Shown: positions 51,207 through 60,337, numbered from the stretch's first letter. The stretch: DNA of 64,000 nucleotides from Clostridiales bacterium (GCA_022786965.1 JALFXH010000146.1:110434-174433); one strand, 5' to 3'. Notes: generated by a model from the letters alone, not told the origin. Program-made: numbers and translations.

Positions 51207-52400
51207 ATGCCAATCTTAATCAAGCGCCCGGACAAAACCCCGCTGGGCATTTATGTACACGTTCCCTTCTGCCGCAGCAAGTGCCAGTACTGCGACTTCT
51301 ACTCCCTGGCAACCAAGGAGGATACCCTGTTTGACGGGTATCTCGACGCGGTGTGCGACCATATCAAGGAGGCCGGAGAGCTGGCGCCCAATTACAAGGT
51401 GGACACCGTCTACTTTGGCGGCGGCACCCCCAGCTTTTTTGGTGCTGACGGCCTGGCCGTGATTCTGACCGCCATCCGCCGGAATTTCGACGTGGATAAC
51501 AATGCCGAGATCACCTTCGAGTGCAATCCCGACTCCGTGTCCGACAAGCTGCTCCACCGGCTCCGGGCCGAGGGCTTCAACCGGGTGAGTCTGGGCATCC
51601 AGTCCGACGATGACGAGATGCTCAAAAAGCTGGGCAGGCCCCACACCTATGCCCAGGCGGTGACCGCCTACCAGCGCATCCGCAAGGCGGGCTTCCGGAA
51701 TATCAGCGTTGACCTCATGTACGGCCTGCCGGGGCAGGAAATTCTGGACTGGACGGCGACGTTGGACAATGTGCTGCGCTTAAACCCGGAGCACATCAGC
51801 TGCTACGCCCTGAAAATCGAGGACGGCACCCCCTTTGCCCAGGTAAAGGACGCCCTGAATCTGCCGGACGACGACACCCAGGCGGATATGTACCTGGCTG
51901 CCGTGGAAACCCTCAAGGGCCGGGGTTTCCGGCAGTATGAGATTTCCAATTTCTGCCGCAAGGGCCTTGTGTCCAAGCACAATATGAAGTACTGGACCGG
52001 CGGGGAATATCTGGGCTTCGGCCCCGGCGCCAGCTCGGACTTTGCCGGAAAGCGGTACACCCTGAAACGGGACTTGCAGGCCTATATCGCGGGCATCCGG
52101 GACGGCGGCGACATTATGGAGGATTTGCAGGAGATTCCCATGCGGGAACGGGCAGGGGAGTACCTGATGTTGAGGCTTCGCACCAGCCTGGGCATCGAGC
52201 GGCAGGAGTACGAGAAGACCTTCCTGCTGCCCTTCGGGCCGCTGGAAGACGTGCTGGAAAAGCACCGCCGGCTGTTCCACACCACCCAGACCGACACGGG
52301 CCGCTGGGTGCTGACCCCCAAGGGGTATCTGGTCAGCAACGACATCATCACCGACCTGCTGCTGGCTCAGGATGACTCCACGCCGCTGAAGAGAATATAA
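51207..52400 (+). CDS. hemW: HemW (radical SAM heme chaperone)
   Basis: A 397-residue radical SAM protein with CRSKCQYCDF (the CX3CX2C cluster motif), FGGGTPS, ECNPDS, NRVSLGIQS and a C-terminal HemN-like domain. It lacks the extra features of HemN coproporphyrinogen oxidase, and the lepA-hemW order supports the heme-chaperone assignment. GGGAGG lies upstream of the ATG with a long spacer. Confidence 0.92.
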   Translation: MPILIKRPDKTPLGIYVHVPFCRSKCQYCDFYSLATKEDTLFDGYLDAVCDHIKEAGELAPNYKVDTVYFGGGTPSFFGADGLAVILTAIRRNFDVDNNAEITFECNPDSVSDKLLHRLRAEGFNRVSLGIQSDDDEMLKKLGRPHTYAQAVTAYQRIRKAGFRNISVDLMYGLPGQEILDWTATLDNVLRLNPEHISCYALKIEDGTPFAQVKDALNLPDDDTQADMYLAAVETLKGRGFRQYEISNFCRKGLVSKHNMKYWTGGEYLGFGPGASSDFAGKRYTLKRDLQAYIAGIRDGGDIMEDLQEIPMRERAGEYLMLRLRTSLGIERQEYEKTFLLPFGPLEDVLEKHRRLFHTTQTDTGRWVLTPKGYLVSNDIITDLLLAQDDSTPLKRI

Positions 52401-52402
52401 GA

Positions 52403-52436
52403 AAAAGTCATTGCGCTTTCCGGCGCAATGACTTTT
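52403..52436 (+). terminator. rho-independent terminator after hemW
   Basis: Perfect stem AAAAGTCATTGCGC / GCGCAATGACTTTT with a 6-base loop. Confidence 0.88.
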
Positions 52437-52477
52437 CTGCAAATGAAGGAGGATATATTGTGCTTTAGCTGAGCAAT

Positions 52478-52690
52478 GCCTTCCCCTTTGGGGTGGTGCT
52501 CCGCGCAGCGAATCTGCAATGCCAATGATTGCCGGTGGCAATCATACCTCTATTCATTAAGGTGGCCGAGCGTAAGCGAGGTCGGAAGAGGTTCCCACCA
52601 TTTCGCCGAAACGTTGAAGAAGGATTTATGCTTTACCGCCCTCTTTCGCCCCAGTGTGCGCACTGGGGCACCTTCCCCAAAGGGGAAGGC
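52478..52690. repeat. palindromic repeat family B, copy 2
   Basis: Begins GCCTTCCCCTTTGGGG and ends CCTTCCCCAAAGGGGAAGGC. The right ~135 bp are nearly identical to the inverted sequence of copy 4 (57258-57397), including the interior around TTCGCCGAAACG. Confidence 0.8.
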
Positions 52691-52710
52691 TTAGTTGGCT
52701 AAATTCTCCT

Positions 52711-53502
52711 TTAGCGCATTGCGTCTGCGTCCCCAAACAGCTCCTCCACCGTGCCGAACCGGTAGCCCTGTTCCTTCCACTTTCCAATCAGCTCGTTCAA
52801 AATCTGCGCATTGGTTTTGGAGGTGGAGTGCAGCAGCACCACCGCGCCGTTGTGGGTGCGGGGCAGCAGCTTTGCGAAGGCTTCCTCCTTGGTGGGCTGG
52901 GAATCGTTTTTCCAGTCCACATAAGCAAGGCTCCAGAATACCGTTTTGTAGCCCAGTTCCTGTGCCATTTTCAGGTTTTCCTCGCTGTAAATCCCCTGCG
53001 GTGGGCGGTAGAACCTTGGCATTTCCGCCCCTACGGTGTCCCGGTACAGGGCTTCCAGATCGGTTAATTCTTTGGAAAACGCCGCTTTATCTGACAATTT
53101 GCTCATATCATAGTGGTGCATGGTGTGGTTGCCCACGGTGTGCCCCTCCCGCGCCATCCGCTTCACCAGATCGGGATTTTTCTCAATGTAGTTGCCCACC
53201 AGAAAAAAGGCGGCGGGCACGTCGTTGGCTTTCAGCACGTCCAGAATTTGGGCGGTGCAGCCGTTTTCATAGCCTGCGTCGAAGGTCAGGTACAGCACCT
53301 TTTCCTCGGTGTTTCCGATGTAGGCGGCATTGTATCGGGCCAGCTGATCCCTGCCCGCGTTGCCGATGGGCGGCATTCCCTCCTGCCGGAAGCTTAAGCC
53401 CCAGGAGCCGGTTTCCATCGCACTGGCGGCAAAGACGCTGATGCTCACCGTTATCGCTACAGCCAGCGCCAGCAGCAAAATCCATAAATCCCGTTTTCGC
53501 AT
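52711..53502 (-). CDS. polysaccharide deacetylase, membrane-anchored (PdaB/PdaA-like)
   Basis: A 263-residue protein: short basic N-terminus, one transmembrane/signal segment (residues ~7-25), then a NodB domain with LTFDAGYENGCT (motif 1 with catalytic Asp), HTVGNHTMHHYD (metal His residues) and FYRPPQG (motif 3). It would deacetylate peptidoglycan or another cell-wall glycan outside the cell. The ATG at 53502 has GGGGGAA upstream. Confidence 0.9.
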   Translation of the reverse strand: MRKRDLWILLLALAVAITVSISVFAASAMETGSWGLSFRQEGMPPIGNAGRDQLARYNAAYIGNTEEKVLYLTFDAGYENGCTAQILDVLKANDVPAAFFLVGNYIEKNPDLVKRMAREGHTVGNHTMHHYDMSKLSDKAAFSKELTDLEALYRDTVGAEMPRFYRPPQGIYSEENLKMAQELGYKTVFWSLAYVDWKNDSQPTKEEAFAKLLPRTHNGAVVLLHSTSKTNAQILNELIGKWKEQGYRFGTVEELFGDADAMR

Positions 53503-53588
53503 ACCATTCCCCCTTGCCACAGGCTATGCCCGTCCCCTGGGAATATTCCGGGTTTCCCTTTTGGGATTCTTGTGATACAATGAAAAAA

Positions 53589-53640
53589 GCCTTCCCCTTT
53601 GGGGAAGGTGGCAGCCCGTAGGGCTGACGGAAGAGGTGTC
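53589..53640. repeat. palindromic repeat family B, copy 3 (half element)
   Basis: GCCTTCCCCTTTGGGGAAGG, CAGCCC-GTAGGGCTG hairpin and CGGAAGAGG. Only the left half is present; its end provides the GAGGTG ribosome site of the next gene. Confidence 0.7.
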
Positions 53641-53643
53641 TCA

Positions 53644-54273
53644 ATGAAAGAATGTGTGATTTTCTGCGCGGCGGAATGCAACGGACTGGCCCGCCCAATC
53701 GGGCCGGATGCCCTTGTCATTGCCGCCGACGGCGGTTTGCGGCACACGGAGAAACTGGGGATTACTCCCAATGCCGTTTTGGGGGATTTTGACTCCCTGG
53801 GCTTTTGCCCCGAGGGGGCCAACGTGTTCCCGGTGGAGAAGGACGACACCGACGCCATGCTGGCGGTTCGGCTGGGCCTTCGGCGGGGCTGCGGAGAATT
53901 CCTGCTCTACGGCAGTCTGGATGGCCCCCGCCTGGATCACACCGTGGCGAATTATCAGACCCTGCAATTTCTGGCGGATCGCGGCGCGACTGGCTATCTC
54001 ATTGGGAATACCACTATGGTAACGGTGGTGAAAAATGGGAAAATTACCTTTCCCGCGGGACTTTCCGGCACGATTTCCGTATTCTGCATGGGGCCGGATG
54101 CGGTCGGGGTCACAGAGAAAGGCTTGTTCTACGGGGTGGAAAACGCTGCCTTAACCAGCGGCTTTCCGCTGGGGGTCAGCAACCATTTTACCGGAGAGGA
54201 AGCGGAGATTTCCGTGAAAAACGGCAGCCTGCTGGTGCTCTGGGAGCGTAAGTGTGGATTTCCTGAACGTTGA
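53644..54273 (+). CDS. thiamine pyrophosphokinase
   Basis: A 209-residue enzyme that makes thiamine diphosphate from thiamine and ATP. Motifs: IAADGGLRH, NAVLGDFDSLG, EKDDTDAMLAV, LYGSLDGPRLDHTVAN and a C-terminal beta domain. The ATG at 53644 follows GAGGTG that lies at the edge of a family B repeat. Overlap or near contact with the MocR-type gene downstream suggests co-transcription. Confidence 0.93.
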   Translation: MKECVIFCAAECNGLARPIGPDALVIAADGGLRHTEKLGITPNAVLGDFDSLGFCPEGANVFPVEKDDTDAMLAVRLGLRRGCGEFLLYGSLDGPRLDHTVANYQTLQFLADRGATGYLIGNTTMVTVVKNGKITFPAGLSGTISVFCMGPDAVGVTEKGLFYGVENAALTSGFPLGVSNHFTGEEAEISVKNGSLLVLWERKCGFPER

Positions 54274-54284
54274 CGAGGGATGTT

Positions 54285-55649
54285 ATGGTAACCTACGAAC
54301 TGAAAAAAGCCCCTGGCGTGCCCCTCTACGAGGCCCTTTACCGCTGCATCCGGGGGGATATCCTCTCCGGCAAGCTGAAGCCTGGGGAAAAGCTGCCCTC
54401 CAAGCGGGCTCTGGCCCAGAATCTGGAGGTCAGCAAAATTACGGTGGAAACCGCCTACAACCAGCTCCTGTCCGAGGGGTATCTGCGATCCCAGGAGAAG
54501 GTGGGCTACTTTGTGGAGGCGGTGGAACGTCCGGCGGCACCGGCGGGAGAAACACACACCGCCCCCGCCGCCGGGGAGCGGAAATGGCTGCTGGACCTCA
54601 CTGCTAACGGCACGGAGCAGTTCCCCTTCTCCGTGTGGATGAAACTCCAGCGGGAGGTCATGCTGGACTATGGGCAGGACCTGCTGCTGCCGCTGCCCAA
54701 CCGGGGAGTACCGGAGCTGCGGCAGGCCATTGCCGATCATCTGACTGCCTTTCGGGGAATGCGGGTGGAACCGGAAAACATCCTCATCGGCGCGGGAACG
54801 GATTTTTTGTATAACCTTCTCATGCAGCTTTTGGGCCGGGAGAAAACCTACGCCGTGGAGGAACCGGGCTACGGCAAAATCCGCAAAATCTACGCCGCCG
54901 GCGGCGTGAAAAGCCTCAGCGCCCCCATGGACGAGCAGGGCGTGATTCCCGGGGGGCTTCAAAATGCGGATGTTCTCCATTTTTCGCCCTCCCACCATTT
55001 TCCCACGGGACTGGTGACCCCGGTGAGCCGCCGGATGGAGCTGCTGAGCTGGGCAGGAGACAGCCGGTGGATCATCGAGGATGACTACGATTCCGAGTTT
55101 CGTTTCGATGCCCACCCCATGCCCGCCATGCAGGCGCTGGACGGCAAAGGGCGGGTGATCTACATGAACACCTTTTCCAAAAGCCTCGCCCCCTCCATTC
55201 GTATCAGCTACATGGTGCTTCCCTCGGATTTGATGGCGAAATTTCAGAGCCGTCTGGGGTTCTACAGCTGCACCGTGCCCTCCTTCGAGCAGTACACCCT
55301 GGCCCGGTTCCTGAGCCGGGGTTATTTCGAAAAGCACATCAACCGGATGCGAAAGCTCTATAAAAACCGCCGGAATCTGGTGATTTCCTGCCTGAATCGC
55401 TGCCCTTTCGCGGAAAAACTGACGATTTTAGAGCAGGACGCGGGCCTGCACTTTCTTTTGAAGGTGGACACGGTTCTGACAGACCGGGAACTGACGGAGC
55501 GTCTGGCCCGGGCGGGCATCCGGGTTCAGGCCCTGAGCGAATTCTACCACGATTCCGGGGAGGACCGGCGGTGTCTTGTTATCAACTATTCCGGCATCCG
55601 GGAAGATACGTTGGAACAAGCACTGGAAGCCGTGAGGGATATTATGTAA
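54285..55649 (+). CDS. MocR-family regulator (GntR domain plus aminotransferase fold)
   Basis: A 454-residue protein. The winged helix occupies residues ~1-75 (PLYEALYRCIRGDILSGKL, LPSKRALAQNLEVSKITVE). A class I aminotransferase-like domain follows, with the PLP-binding lysine region NTFSKSLAPSIRISYM and EDDYDSEFRF. MocR proteins such as PdxR and GabR bind PLP as sensor. Target genes are not evident here. The ATG at 54285 has GAGGGA upstream. Confidence 0.9.
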   Translation: MVTYELKKAPGVPLYEALYRCIRGDILSGKLKPGEKLPSKRALAQNLEVSKITVETAYNQLLSEGYLRSQEKVGYFVEAVERPAAPAGETHTAPAAGERKWLLDLTANGTEQFPFSVWMKLQREVMLDYGQDLLLPLPNRGVPELRQAIADHLTAFRGMRVEPENILIGAGTDFLYNLLMQLLGREKTYAVEEPGYGKIRKIYAAGGVKSLSAPMDEQGVIPGGLQNADVLHFSPSHHFPTGLVTPVSRRMELLSWAGDSRWIIEDDYDSEFRFDAHPMPAMQALDGKGRVIYMNTFSKSLAPSIRISYMVLPSDLMAKFQSRLGFYSCTVPSFEQYTLARFLSRGYFEKHINRMRKLYKNRRNLVISCLNRCPFAEKLTILEQDAGLHFLLKVDTVLTDRELTERLARAGIRVQALSEFYHDSGEDRRCLVINYSGIREDTLEQALEAVRDIM

Positions 55650-55662
55650 ACTAAGATTGCCC

Positions 55663-55691
55663 TTGCGTTTTGGAGAAGGTAAGGGTATAAT
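55663..55691 (+). promoter_or_regulatory. promoter of the ADP-ribosylglycohydrolase-like gene
   Basis: TTGCGT (55663-55668), 17 bp, TATAAT (55686-55691). Transcription would run through the long inverted repeat before the gene. Confidence 0.7.
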
Positions 55692-55703
55692 GTATGAAAT
55701 ACA

Positions 55704-55817
55704 AGTTGACAGTTGATAGTTGACAGTGGACAGTTAAGGAGTCCCTGTGGGACGAATTTCAATTCTTATCCCGGAGGGATACCACAACTATCAACTGTCC
55801 ACTGTCAACTGTCAACT
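55704..55817. repeat. long inverted repeat in a 5' leader
   Basis: 32-base arms built from AGTTGACAGTTGATAGTTGA-type units (55704-55735 and 55786-55817) enclosing a 50-base loop that has its own GGGA/TCCC stems. It lies between the promoter and the coding region, so the leader would fold into one large hairpin. Confidence 0.7.
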
Positions 55818-55870
55818 CGACTAAGCGGTGGTTTAAATATATGAGAAATGTCTGGGGGAGGTGTGACACG

Positions 55871-56971
55871 ATGGCAAGCCGGCAATCGCTGTACCGGGGG
55901 TGCCTGCTGGGTATGGCAGTGGGCGACGCCATGGGCTATACGGTGGACAACAAAAGCTGGCAGGAGATCCGGGAGGACTACGGCCCCAATGGTCTGCTTG
56001 GCTACGATCTGGTCAACGGCTATGCCGACGTGACCTCCTACACCCAGCTGGCGGCCTTTACCTGCAACGGCCTGCTCTTCGGCATGACCCGGGGGCAGCT
56101 CACGGGCAAAATGGCCCCCTACATTAAATACATCGAGCTGAGCAGCCGGGAGTGGGCGGCGTCCCAGCGTTCCTGGGGCCGGCCCAGCAAGTGCTATTGC
56201 TGGCTGCTGCGCCGCCCTGAGCTGTGCCGCCGGCACTGCATGGACACCCGGATGCTGGATACCCTGGGCCGGGAGGTTTCCCCCACGCTGGAAAGCCCGG
56301 TGAACAGTTACTCTGACCCCGCCGGACTGTCCCCGGCCATCGGTGTGGGACTGTTCTTCCACAAGGACCGGATGGACTGGCGGGAAATGGCACGGCTGGG
56401 CGCCGAGGCGGTGGCCCTGACCCACGGCAGCCCTACGGCGTTCCTGACGGGAGCTATGCTGACTCACGTCATCAGCTTGCTTTTGCGCCGCCCCGGCGCG
56501 CCGCTGAAGAAAATTTTTCTCGCGGCGGCGGAAGCGGTGAAGGAACAGTTCGGGCACCAGTATTCCCAGGCCTTTGATCTGGCCACTTTGGTGCGTCACG
56601 CGGTGACCTACGCGGAGGCCCCGGATGCCCGGCCGGTGGAGATCATGGAGCGGCTTCGATGCGAAAACGCGTCCCAGGTCATGGCGGGGGCGGTGTACAC
56701 CTGCCTTGTCTGTCAGGACGATTTTGACCGGGCCATGATTGTGGCGGTGAATCACTCCGGCCGCAGCGCGGCGGTGGGGGCCATTGTAGGCGCGGTTTTG
56801 GGTCTGCGGATGGGAGAAGAGGCCCTGCCGGAGTTCTACATCGAGTGTCTGGAGCCCGCGGAAACCCTCCGGGAGCTGGCGGACGACCTGTACACCGGCT
56901 GTCCCATGGAGCAGGGCAACAAGCTCTTCGATCTGGACTGGGATTACAAATACCGCCACGGCGGCCAATAG
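55871..56971 (+). CDS. ADP-ribosylglycohydrolase-fold protein, probably catalytically inactive
   Basis: A 366-residue DraG/ARH-like protein. The fold start GCLLGMAVGDAMGYTVD, HGSPTAFLTGAML and NHSGRSAAVGAIVGAVLG are clear. The first metal site, usually (S/T)DDTQ, reads DVTSYTQ at ~53-59. The second, usually HxGDxDTxG, reads HSGRSAAVG. The aspartates that hold the two magnesium ions are thus missing, so hydrolysis of ADP-ribose is unlikely. The ATG at 55871 has GGGGGAGGTG upstream. Confidence 0.82.
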   Translation: MASRQSLYRGCLLGMAVGDAMGYTVDNKSWQEIREDYGPNGLLGYDLVNGYADVTSYTQLAAFTCNGLLFGMTRGQLTGKMAPYIKYIELSSREWAASQRSWGRPSKCYCWLLRRPELCRRHCMDTRMLDTLGREVSPTLESPVNSYSDPAGLSPAIGVGLFFHKDRMDWREMARLGAEAVALTHGSPTAFLTGAMLTHVISLLLRRPGAPLKKIFLAAAEAVKEQFGHQYSQAFDLATLVRHAVTYAEAPDARPVEIMERLRCENASQVMAGAVYTCLVCQDDFDRAMIVAVNHSGRSAAVGAIVGAVLGLRMGEEALPEFYIECLEPAETLRELADDLYTGCPMEQGNKLFDLDWDYKYRHGGQ

Positions 56972-57014
56972 GCCGCAGGGCGGCCAGCCAATGCGGCCCG
57001 CAAGGCGGGCGGCT

Positions 57015-57090
57015 AATGCGTCACGAACCCAGGCAGTCGTCGCACATCCTTTGGGCCCCTCGACCGGCAGTGCCGGAGCCAATTCGTTAC
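57015..57090. repeat. intergenic repeat family D, copy 2
   Basis: AATGCGTCACGAACCCAGGC...TTTGGGCCCCTCGACCGG matches copy 1 at 1313-1365. Confidence 0.65.
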
Positions 57091-57172
57091 GGACGCTGGC
57101 GGTCATCGTTACACCATTGGGTTTTGCTCGGTATCCTTTCCCTGTACCGGGTGTTCCATATGTCAAACAGAA

Positions 57173-57201
57173 AAGACCTTCCCCAAAAACGGGAAGGTCT
57201 T
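57173..57201 (+). terminator. rho-independent terminator
   Basis: AAGACCTTCCC / GGGAAGGTCTT, 7-base loop, followed by TCTTATTTT. Confidence 0.8.
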
Positions 57202-57257
57202 CTTATTTTGTGTTGTGCCATGATCAACAATAGGAGAATTAGTATTAGCGGAACAAA

Positions 57258-57397
57258 GCCTTCCCCTTTGGGGAAGGTGCCCCCGCAGGGGGCGGAAGAG
57301 GGCGATAAAGCATAAATCCTTCTTCACGTTTCGGCGAAATGGTGGGAACCTCTTCCGACCTCGCTTGCGCTCGGCCACCTTCCCCAAAGGGGAAGGC
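57258..57397. repeat. palindromic repeat family B, copy 4 (complete)
   Basis: A 140-bp element with perfect ~20-bp inverted ends (GCCTTCCCCTTTGGGGAAGG), internal hairpin CCCCCGCAGGGGG and interior TTTCGGCGAAAT. The inverted sequence matches copy 2. Confidence 0.8.
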
Positions 57398-57412
57398 ATT
57401 ACTCAGTTAATG

Positions 57413-57494
57413 GACAATTTACCTCATTACTGAGTCGTTCTGGTCGAGGGGCCCAAAGGATGTACGTCAACCGCCCAGGGTTGGTAACGCATTG
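57413..57494. repeat. intergenic repeat family D, copy 3 (inverted)
   Basis: Minus-strand CAATGCGTTACCAACCC...GGGCCCCTCGACC...ATGAGGTAAATTG corresponds to copy 1. Confidence 0.7.
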
Positions 57495-57512
57495 TCCGCG
57501 GCCACTGGCCGC

Positions 57513-59681
57513 CTAGCCTGCCTGATTTTCGAAGGCGGTGACTTCGCTGGCGGCGTCCATTTCGTAGTAGGTCAGCAGAATCTGTTCCGCCACAGGGGCC
57601 AGCCAGGAACCGTGGGCCACCTTCTCACCGTAGAGGGCCACGGCGATATCGGGCTGGGGGTCGTCCTTGCGGTGGGCAAAGCAGATGAAGGCACCGTGGT
57701 CGGAGCCCAGGGAGGCGTGCTCGGCGGTGCCGGTTTTGGCGTAGACAATGACCTCGCCCTTCAGGGGCCACACGCCGTCGCCCTCGCCGTACAGGTCCTT
57801 GGGGCCGCCGAAGTAAGCGGTGGCGGTACCGCCCATCTGGGTAATGACCTTGCGCATACCGTTCCAGTAGCTCTCGATGGTGGTGGGGGCCATTTCCAGC
57901 TGGTTGGCGATTTCCGGTTGGTTCTCCTTGATCAGGGTGCGGTAGTCGGAGGACACCACACGGCTCAGGAAGGTGGCCTTCATCCGGGTGCCCTTGTTGG
58001 CGAGGGTGGAGGCGTAGACTGCCAGCTGCAGGGGGGTGAATCGGTTTTCGCCCTGGCCGATGGCGCCCAGGATACGGTCGCCCACGGCGAACTTGCTGTT
58101 GACGCCGTTGCCGTAGACTTCCTTCTTGGTGTCGGGGGTGTTGATGCGGCCGGTCTTCTCCACCAGCTCAATGCCAGTGGGCACGCCCAGGCCCAGTGCC
58201 TTACAGGTCTCCTCCATGTTCTCCCAGTTGTTCAGGTCGCCCAGAACGTAGAAGAAGTAGTTGCAGGAATAACACAGAGCGTCGGTGGCATCGATGCCGC
58301 CGGGGGAGCCGTCAAAGGCGGTGTGGACGAAGTGGCCGCTGGTCCAGGCGAGGCAGGTGGGTGCGAAGCCTTCGTACTTGGTAAATACGCCCTTATCCTC
58401 AATCTTCTCGCCGTAGTTGTAAATGAAGTTACCCTCTTTGTTACGGTGCTCCATAGCGGAGATCAGGGTGCACATCTTGAAGGAGGAGCCGGGAGGATAC
58501 TCCGCGCCGAAGGCCCGGTTGAAGAAGGGCTTCAGGGGATCGTTCATGATGTCGTTCCAGTCCTCATACATGGTGGCCAGGTTAAAGGTGGGGTAGCTGG
58601 CGCAGGCCAGAATCTTGCCGGTTTGAGGCTCCATGACCACCACGGCGGCGCCCTGGGCGTCAAGGCCGGTGTTTTCGCCCTCAGCGGTGTTCTGCTCCGG
58701 ATCGGTGATGTTGTGCATGACCTGATCCAGAGCTTTTTCCGCCACCTCCTGAATCTTGATATCGATGGTGGTCTCCACGGAGTTTCCGGCGATGGGGTCC
58801 TTGGTGTAGTAGGACTTGGTGGTGGCGCCGTCCTTGTTAACCTCGTCGTAGCGGGTGCCGTCGATGCCGTGGAGGTATTCCTCAAAGGCCAGCTCAAAGC
58901 CGGTCTGGCCCACCTTGGCGTCCATGGAGTAGCCCTGCTTCTTGTATTCCTCCCACTGGGCGTCGTTCATACCGCCCAGATACCCCAGAATGTGGGCAGC
59001 GTACTTGGTGTGGTATTCCCGGACGGTGGAGGCCTCGACGTTGAGGCCGGGGGTGTTCAACTCCAGAATGGCGGACAGCTGCTGGTCGGTGACATCCTCC
59101 AGGAAGGTGTAGGTGGGCAGGTTGGTGATACCGCGAAGGTCGAATTCGTACCGGAAGCCGATGACGGCCCGGGAGTCCTCGTCAGACCATTCATCGGGAA
59201 TTTTGTAGCGGGTCCGCATCTTTTCCACCAGCAGGGGGGCGGTGATGTCGGAGTCCAGACCCCGGTCCACCATGAACAGCTGGAAGTTATTCTGCCAAGA
59301 GGTGTTCAGGTCGGTGAGGGTGTAGGTAAAGGGGCGGGTGGCGGACACAGGGAAGTGGTCGGAGTAGGTGATGCCCAGCTCCTTGCACTTCTGCACCAGA
59401 TCATAGAGCGCCTGGTTGCAGTTGGGGTTGGATTTGGTGACGTAGTGGTTGAATACCAGGTTGTAGGAAGCCCGGTTGCCCACCAAGACGTTACCGTTGC
59501 GGTCCAGAATATCGCCCCGGGACGCGCGGACGGTGGTAATGGTACTGTAGACCTGGGTATTATCGGTGTCGCCCTTGGTGTCGATGATCTGCAGCTTGAA
59601 CAGCTTAAAGGAGTACAGAAGCAATATAAAGGCGAACAGTCCCAGAAATACACCCGCGCGAACGCGGCTTACTCTTTCCAT
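57513..59681 (-). CDS. mrdA: penicillin-binding protein 2 (class B, cell elongation)
   Basis: A 722-residue peptidoglycan transpeptidase. One N-terminal membrane anchor (residues ~8-30), the PBP dimerisation domain (RASRGDILDRNGNVLV), and the penicillin-binding domain with SxxK (Ser399-Lys402 in PGSSFK), SCN (472-474) and KTG (649-651). It follows mreC and mreD and overlaps mreD by 13 bases, so it belongs to the elongasome. GGAGGT precedes the ATG. Confidence 0.94.
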   Translation of the reverse strand: MERVSRVRAGVFLGLFAFILLLYSFKLFKLQIIDTKGDTDNTQVYSTITTVRASRGDILDRNGNVLVGNRASYNLVFNHYVTKSNPNCNQALYDLVQKCKELGITYSDHFPVSATRPFTYTLTDLNTSWQNNFQLFMVDRGLDSDITAPLLVEKMRTRYKIPDEWSDEDSRAVIGFRYEFDLRGITNLPTYTFLEDVTDQQLSAILELNTPGLNVEASTVREYHTKYAAHILGYLGGMNDAQWEEYKKQGYSMDAKVGQTGFELAFEEYLHGIDGTRYDEVNKDGATTKSYYTKDPIAGNSVETTIDIKIQEVAEKALDQVMHNITDPEQNTAEGENTGLDAQGAAVVVMEPQTGKILACASYPTFNLATMYEDWNDIMNDPLKPFFNRAFGAEYPPGSSFKMCTLISAMEHRNKEGNFIYNYGEKIEDKGVFTKYEGFAPTCLAWTSGHFVHTAFDGSPGGIDATDALCYSCNYFFYVLGDLNNWENMEETCKALGLGVPTGIELVEKTGRINTPDTKKEVYGNGVNSKFAVGDRILGAIGQGENRFTPLQLAVYASTLANKGTRMKATFLSRVVSSDYRTLIKENQPEIANQLEMAPTTIESYWNGMRKVITQMGGTATAYFGGPKDLYGEGDGVWPLKGEVIVYAKTGTAEHASLGSDHGAFICFAHRKDDPQPDIAVALYGEKVAHGSWLAPVAEQILLTYYEMDAASEVTAFENQAG

Positions 59682-60325
59682 GTGTTACCTCCAATCAGGC
59701 CGGTCTTATAGACCAGAGTATACAGCGGGATCATGACAAGGCAGGTATACGCGCTTGTCAGCAGGAAGGAGGGGAGCCTTCCAAAATAGGTCAGGCCCTG
59801 CATCACGCCGGTGACAAACAGGCCCAGCTCATAGGCCGTCAGGGCAAGGCAGGCGCACAGCGTCAGTGTGCCCCGGCTGCGGTGCCAGAACATCTGCCGG
59901 AACATGGTGGCCCCAATGCCGAAGGCGGTCATCAGGGCGATGCAGATGGGGGTAGGCGCGGAGCCGGAGAACCAGTACAGGGTGGAAGCGATCAGCACAA
60001 ACAGGCTGCCCACCTCGGTGCCCTCGATGACGGTGATCAGCGCGATCGCTCCCACAGCCAGATCCGTGGTGGCGCCGAAGAGCCGGAACTGGCTCATAAT
60101 CACGTCCTGGACAACCAGACACGTCATGACAATCAGGGCGTACAGTACCCATTTGAGCAGCCGCAGCTTCTGCTGACGGGTTAGCTTCCGGGTTTTCAGC
60201 CAGGTGGAGGAGGTGGGATCGGGCCGGAATTCGTTTCGTTTTTTACGTTGATTCCGGCGGAACAGCTTTGCCAGCGTCCGCTCCTTTGCCCGTCTGGCGG
60301 GGCGGCGTTTCTTCTTTTCAGCCAT
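59669..60325 (-). CDS. mreD: rod shape-determining protein MreD
   Basis: A 218-residue protein with a long basic N-terminus (~65 residues) and five to six transmembrane helices. Position between mreC and pbp2 and the DxxxSQFRLFGATTDL segment fit MreD. It overlaps pbp2; AAGGAG precedes the ATG. Membrane part of the elongasome. Confidence 0.88.
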   Translation of the reverse strand: MAEKKKRRPARRAKERTLAKLFRRNQRKKRNEFRPDPTSSTWLKTRKLTRQQKLRLLKWVLYALIVMTCLVVQDVIMSQFRLFGATTDLAVGAIALITVIEGTEVGSLFVLIASTLYWFSGSAPTPICIALMTAFGIGATMFRQMFWHRSRGTLTLCACLALTAYELGLFVTGVMQGLTYFGRLPSFLLTSAYTCLVMIPLYTLVYKTGLIGGNTWKE

Positions 60326-60337
60326 GGCGCACGCTCC

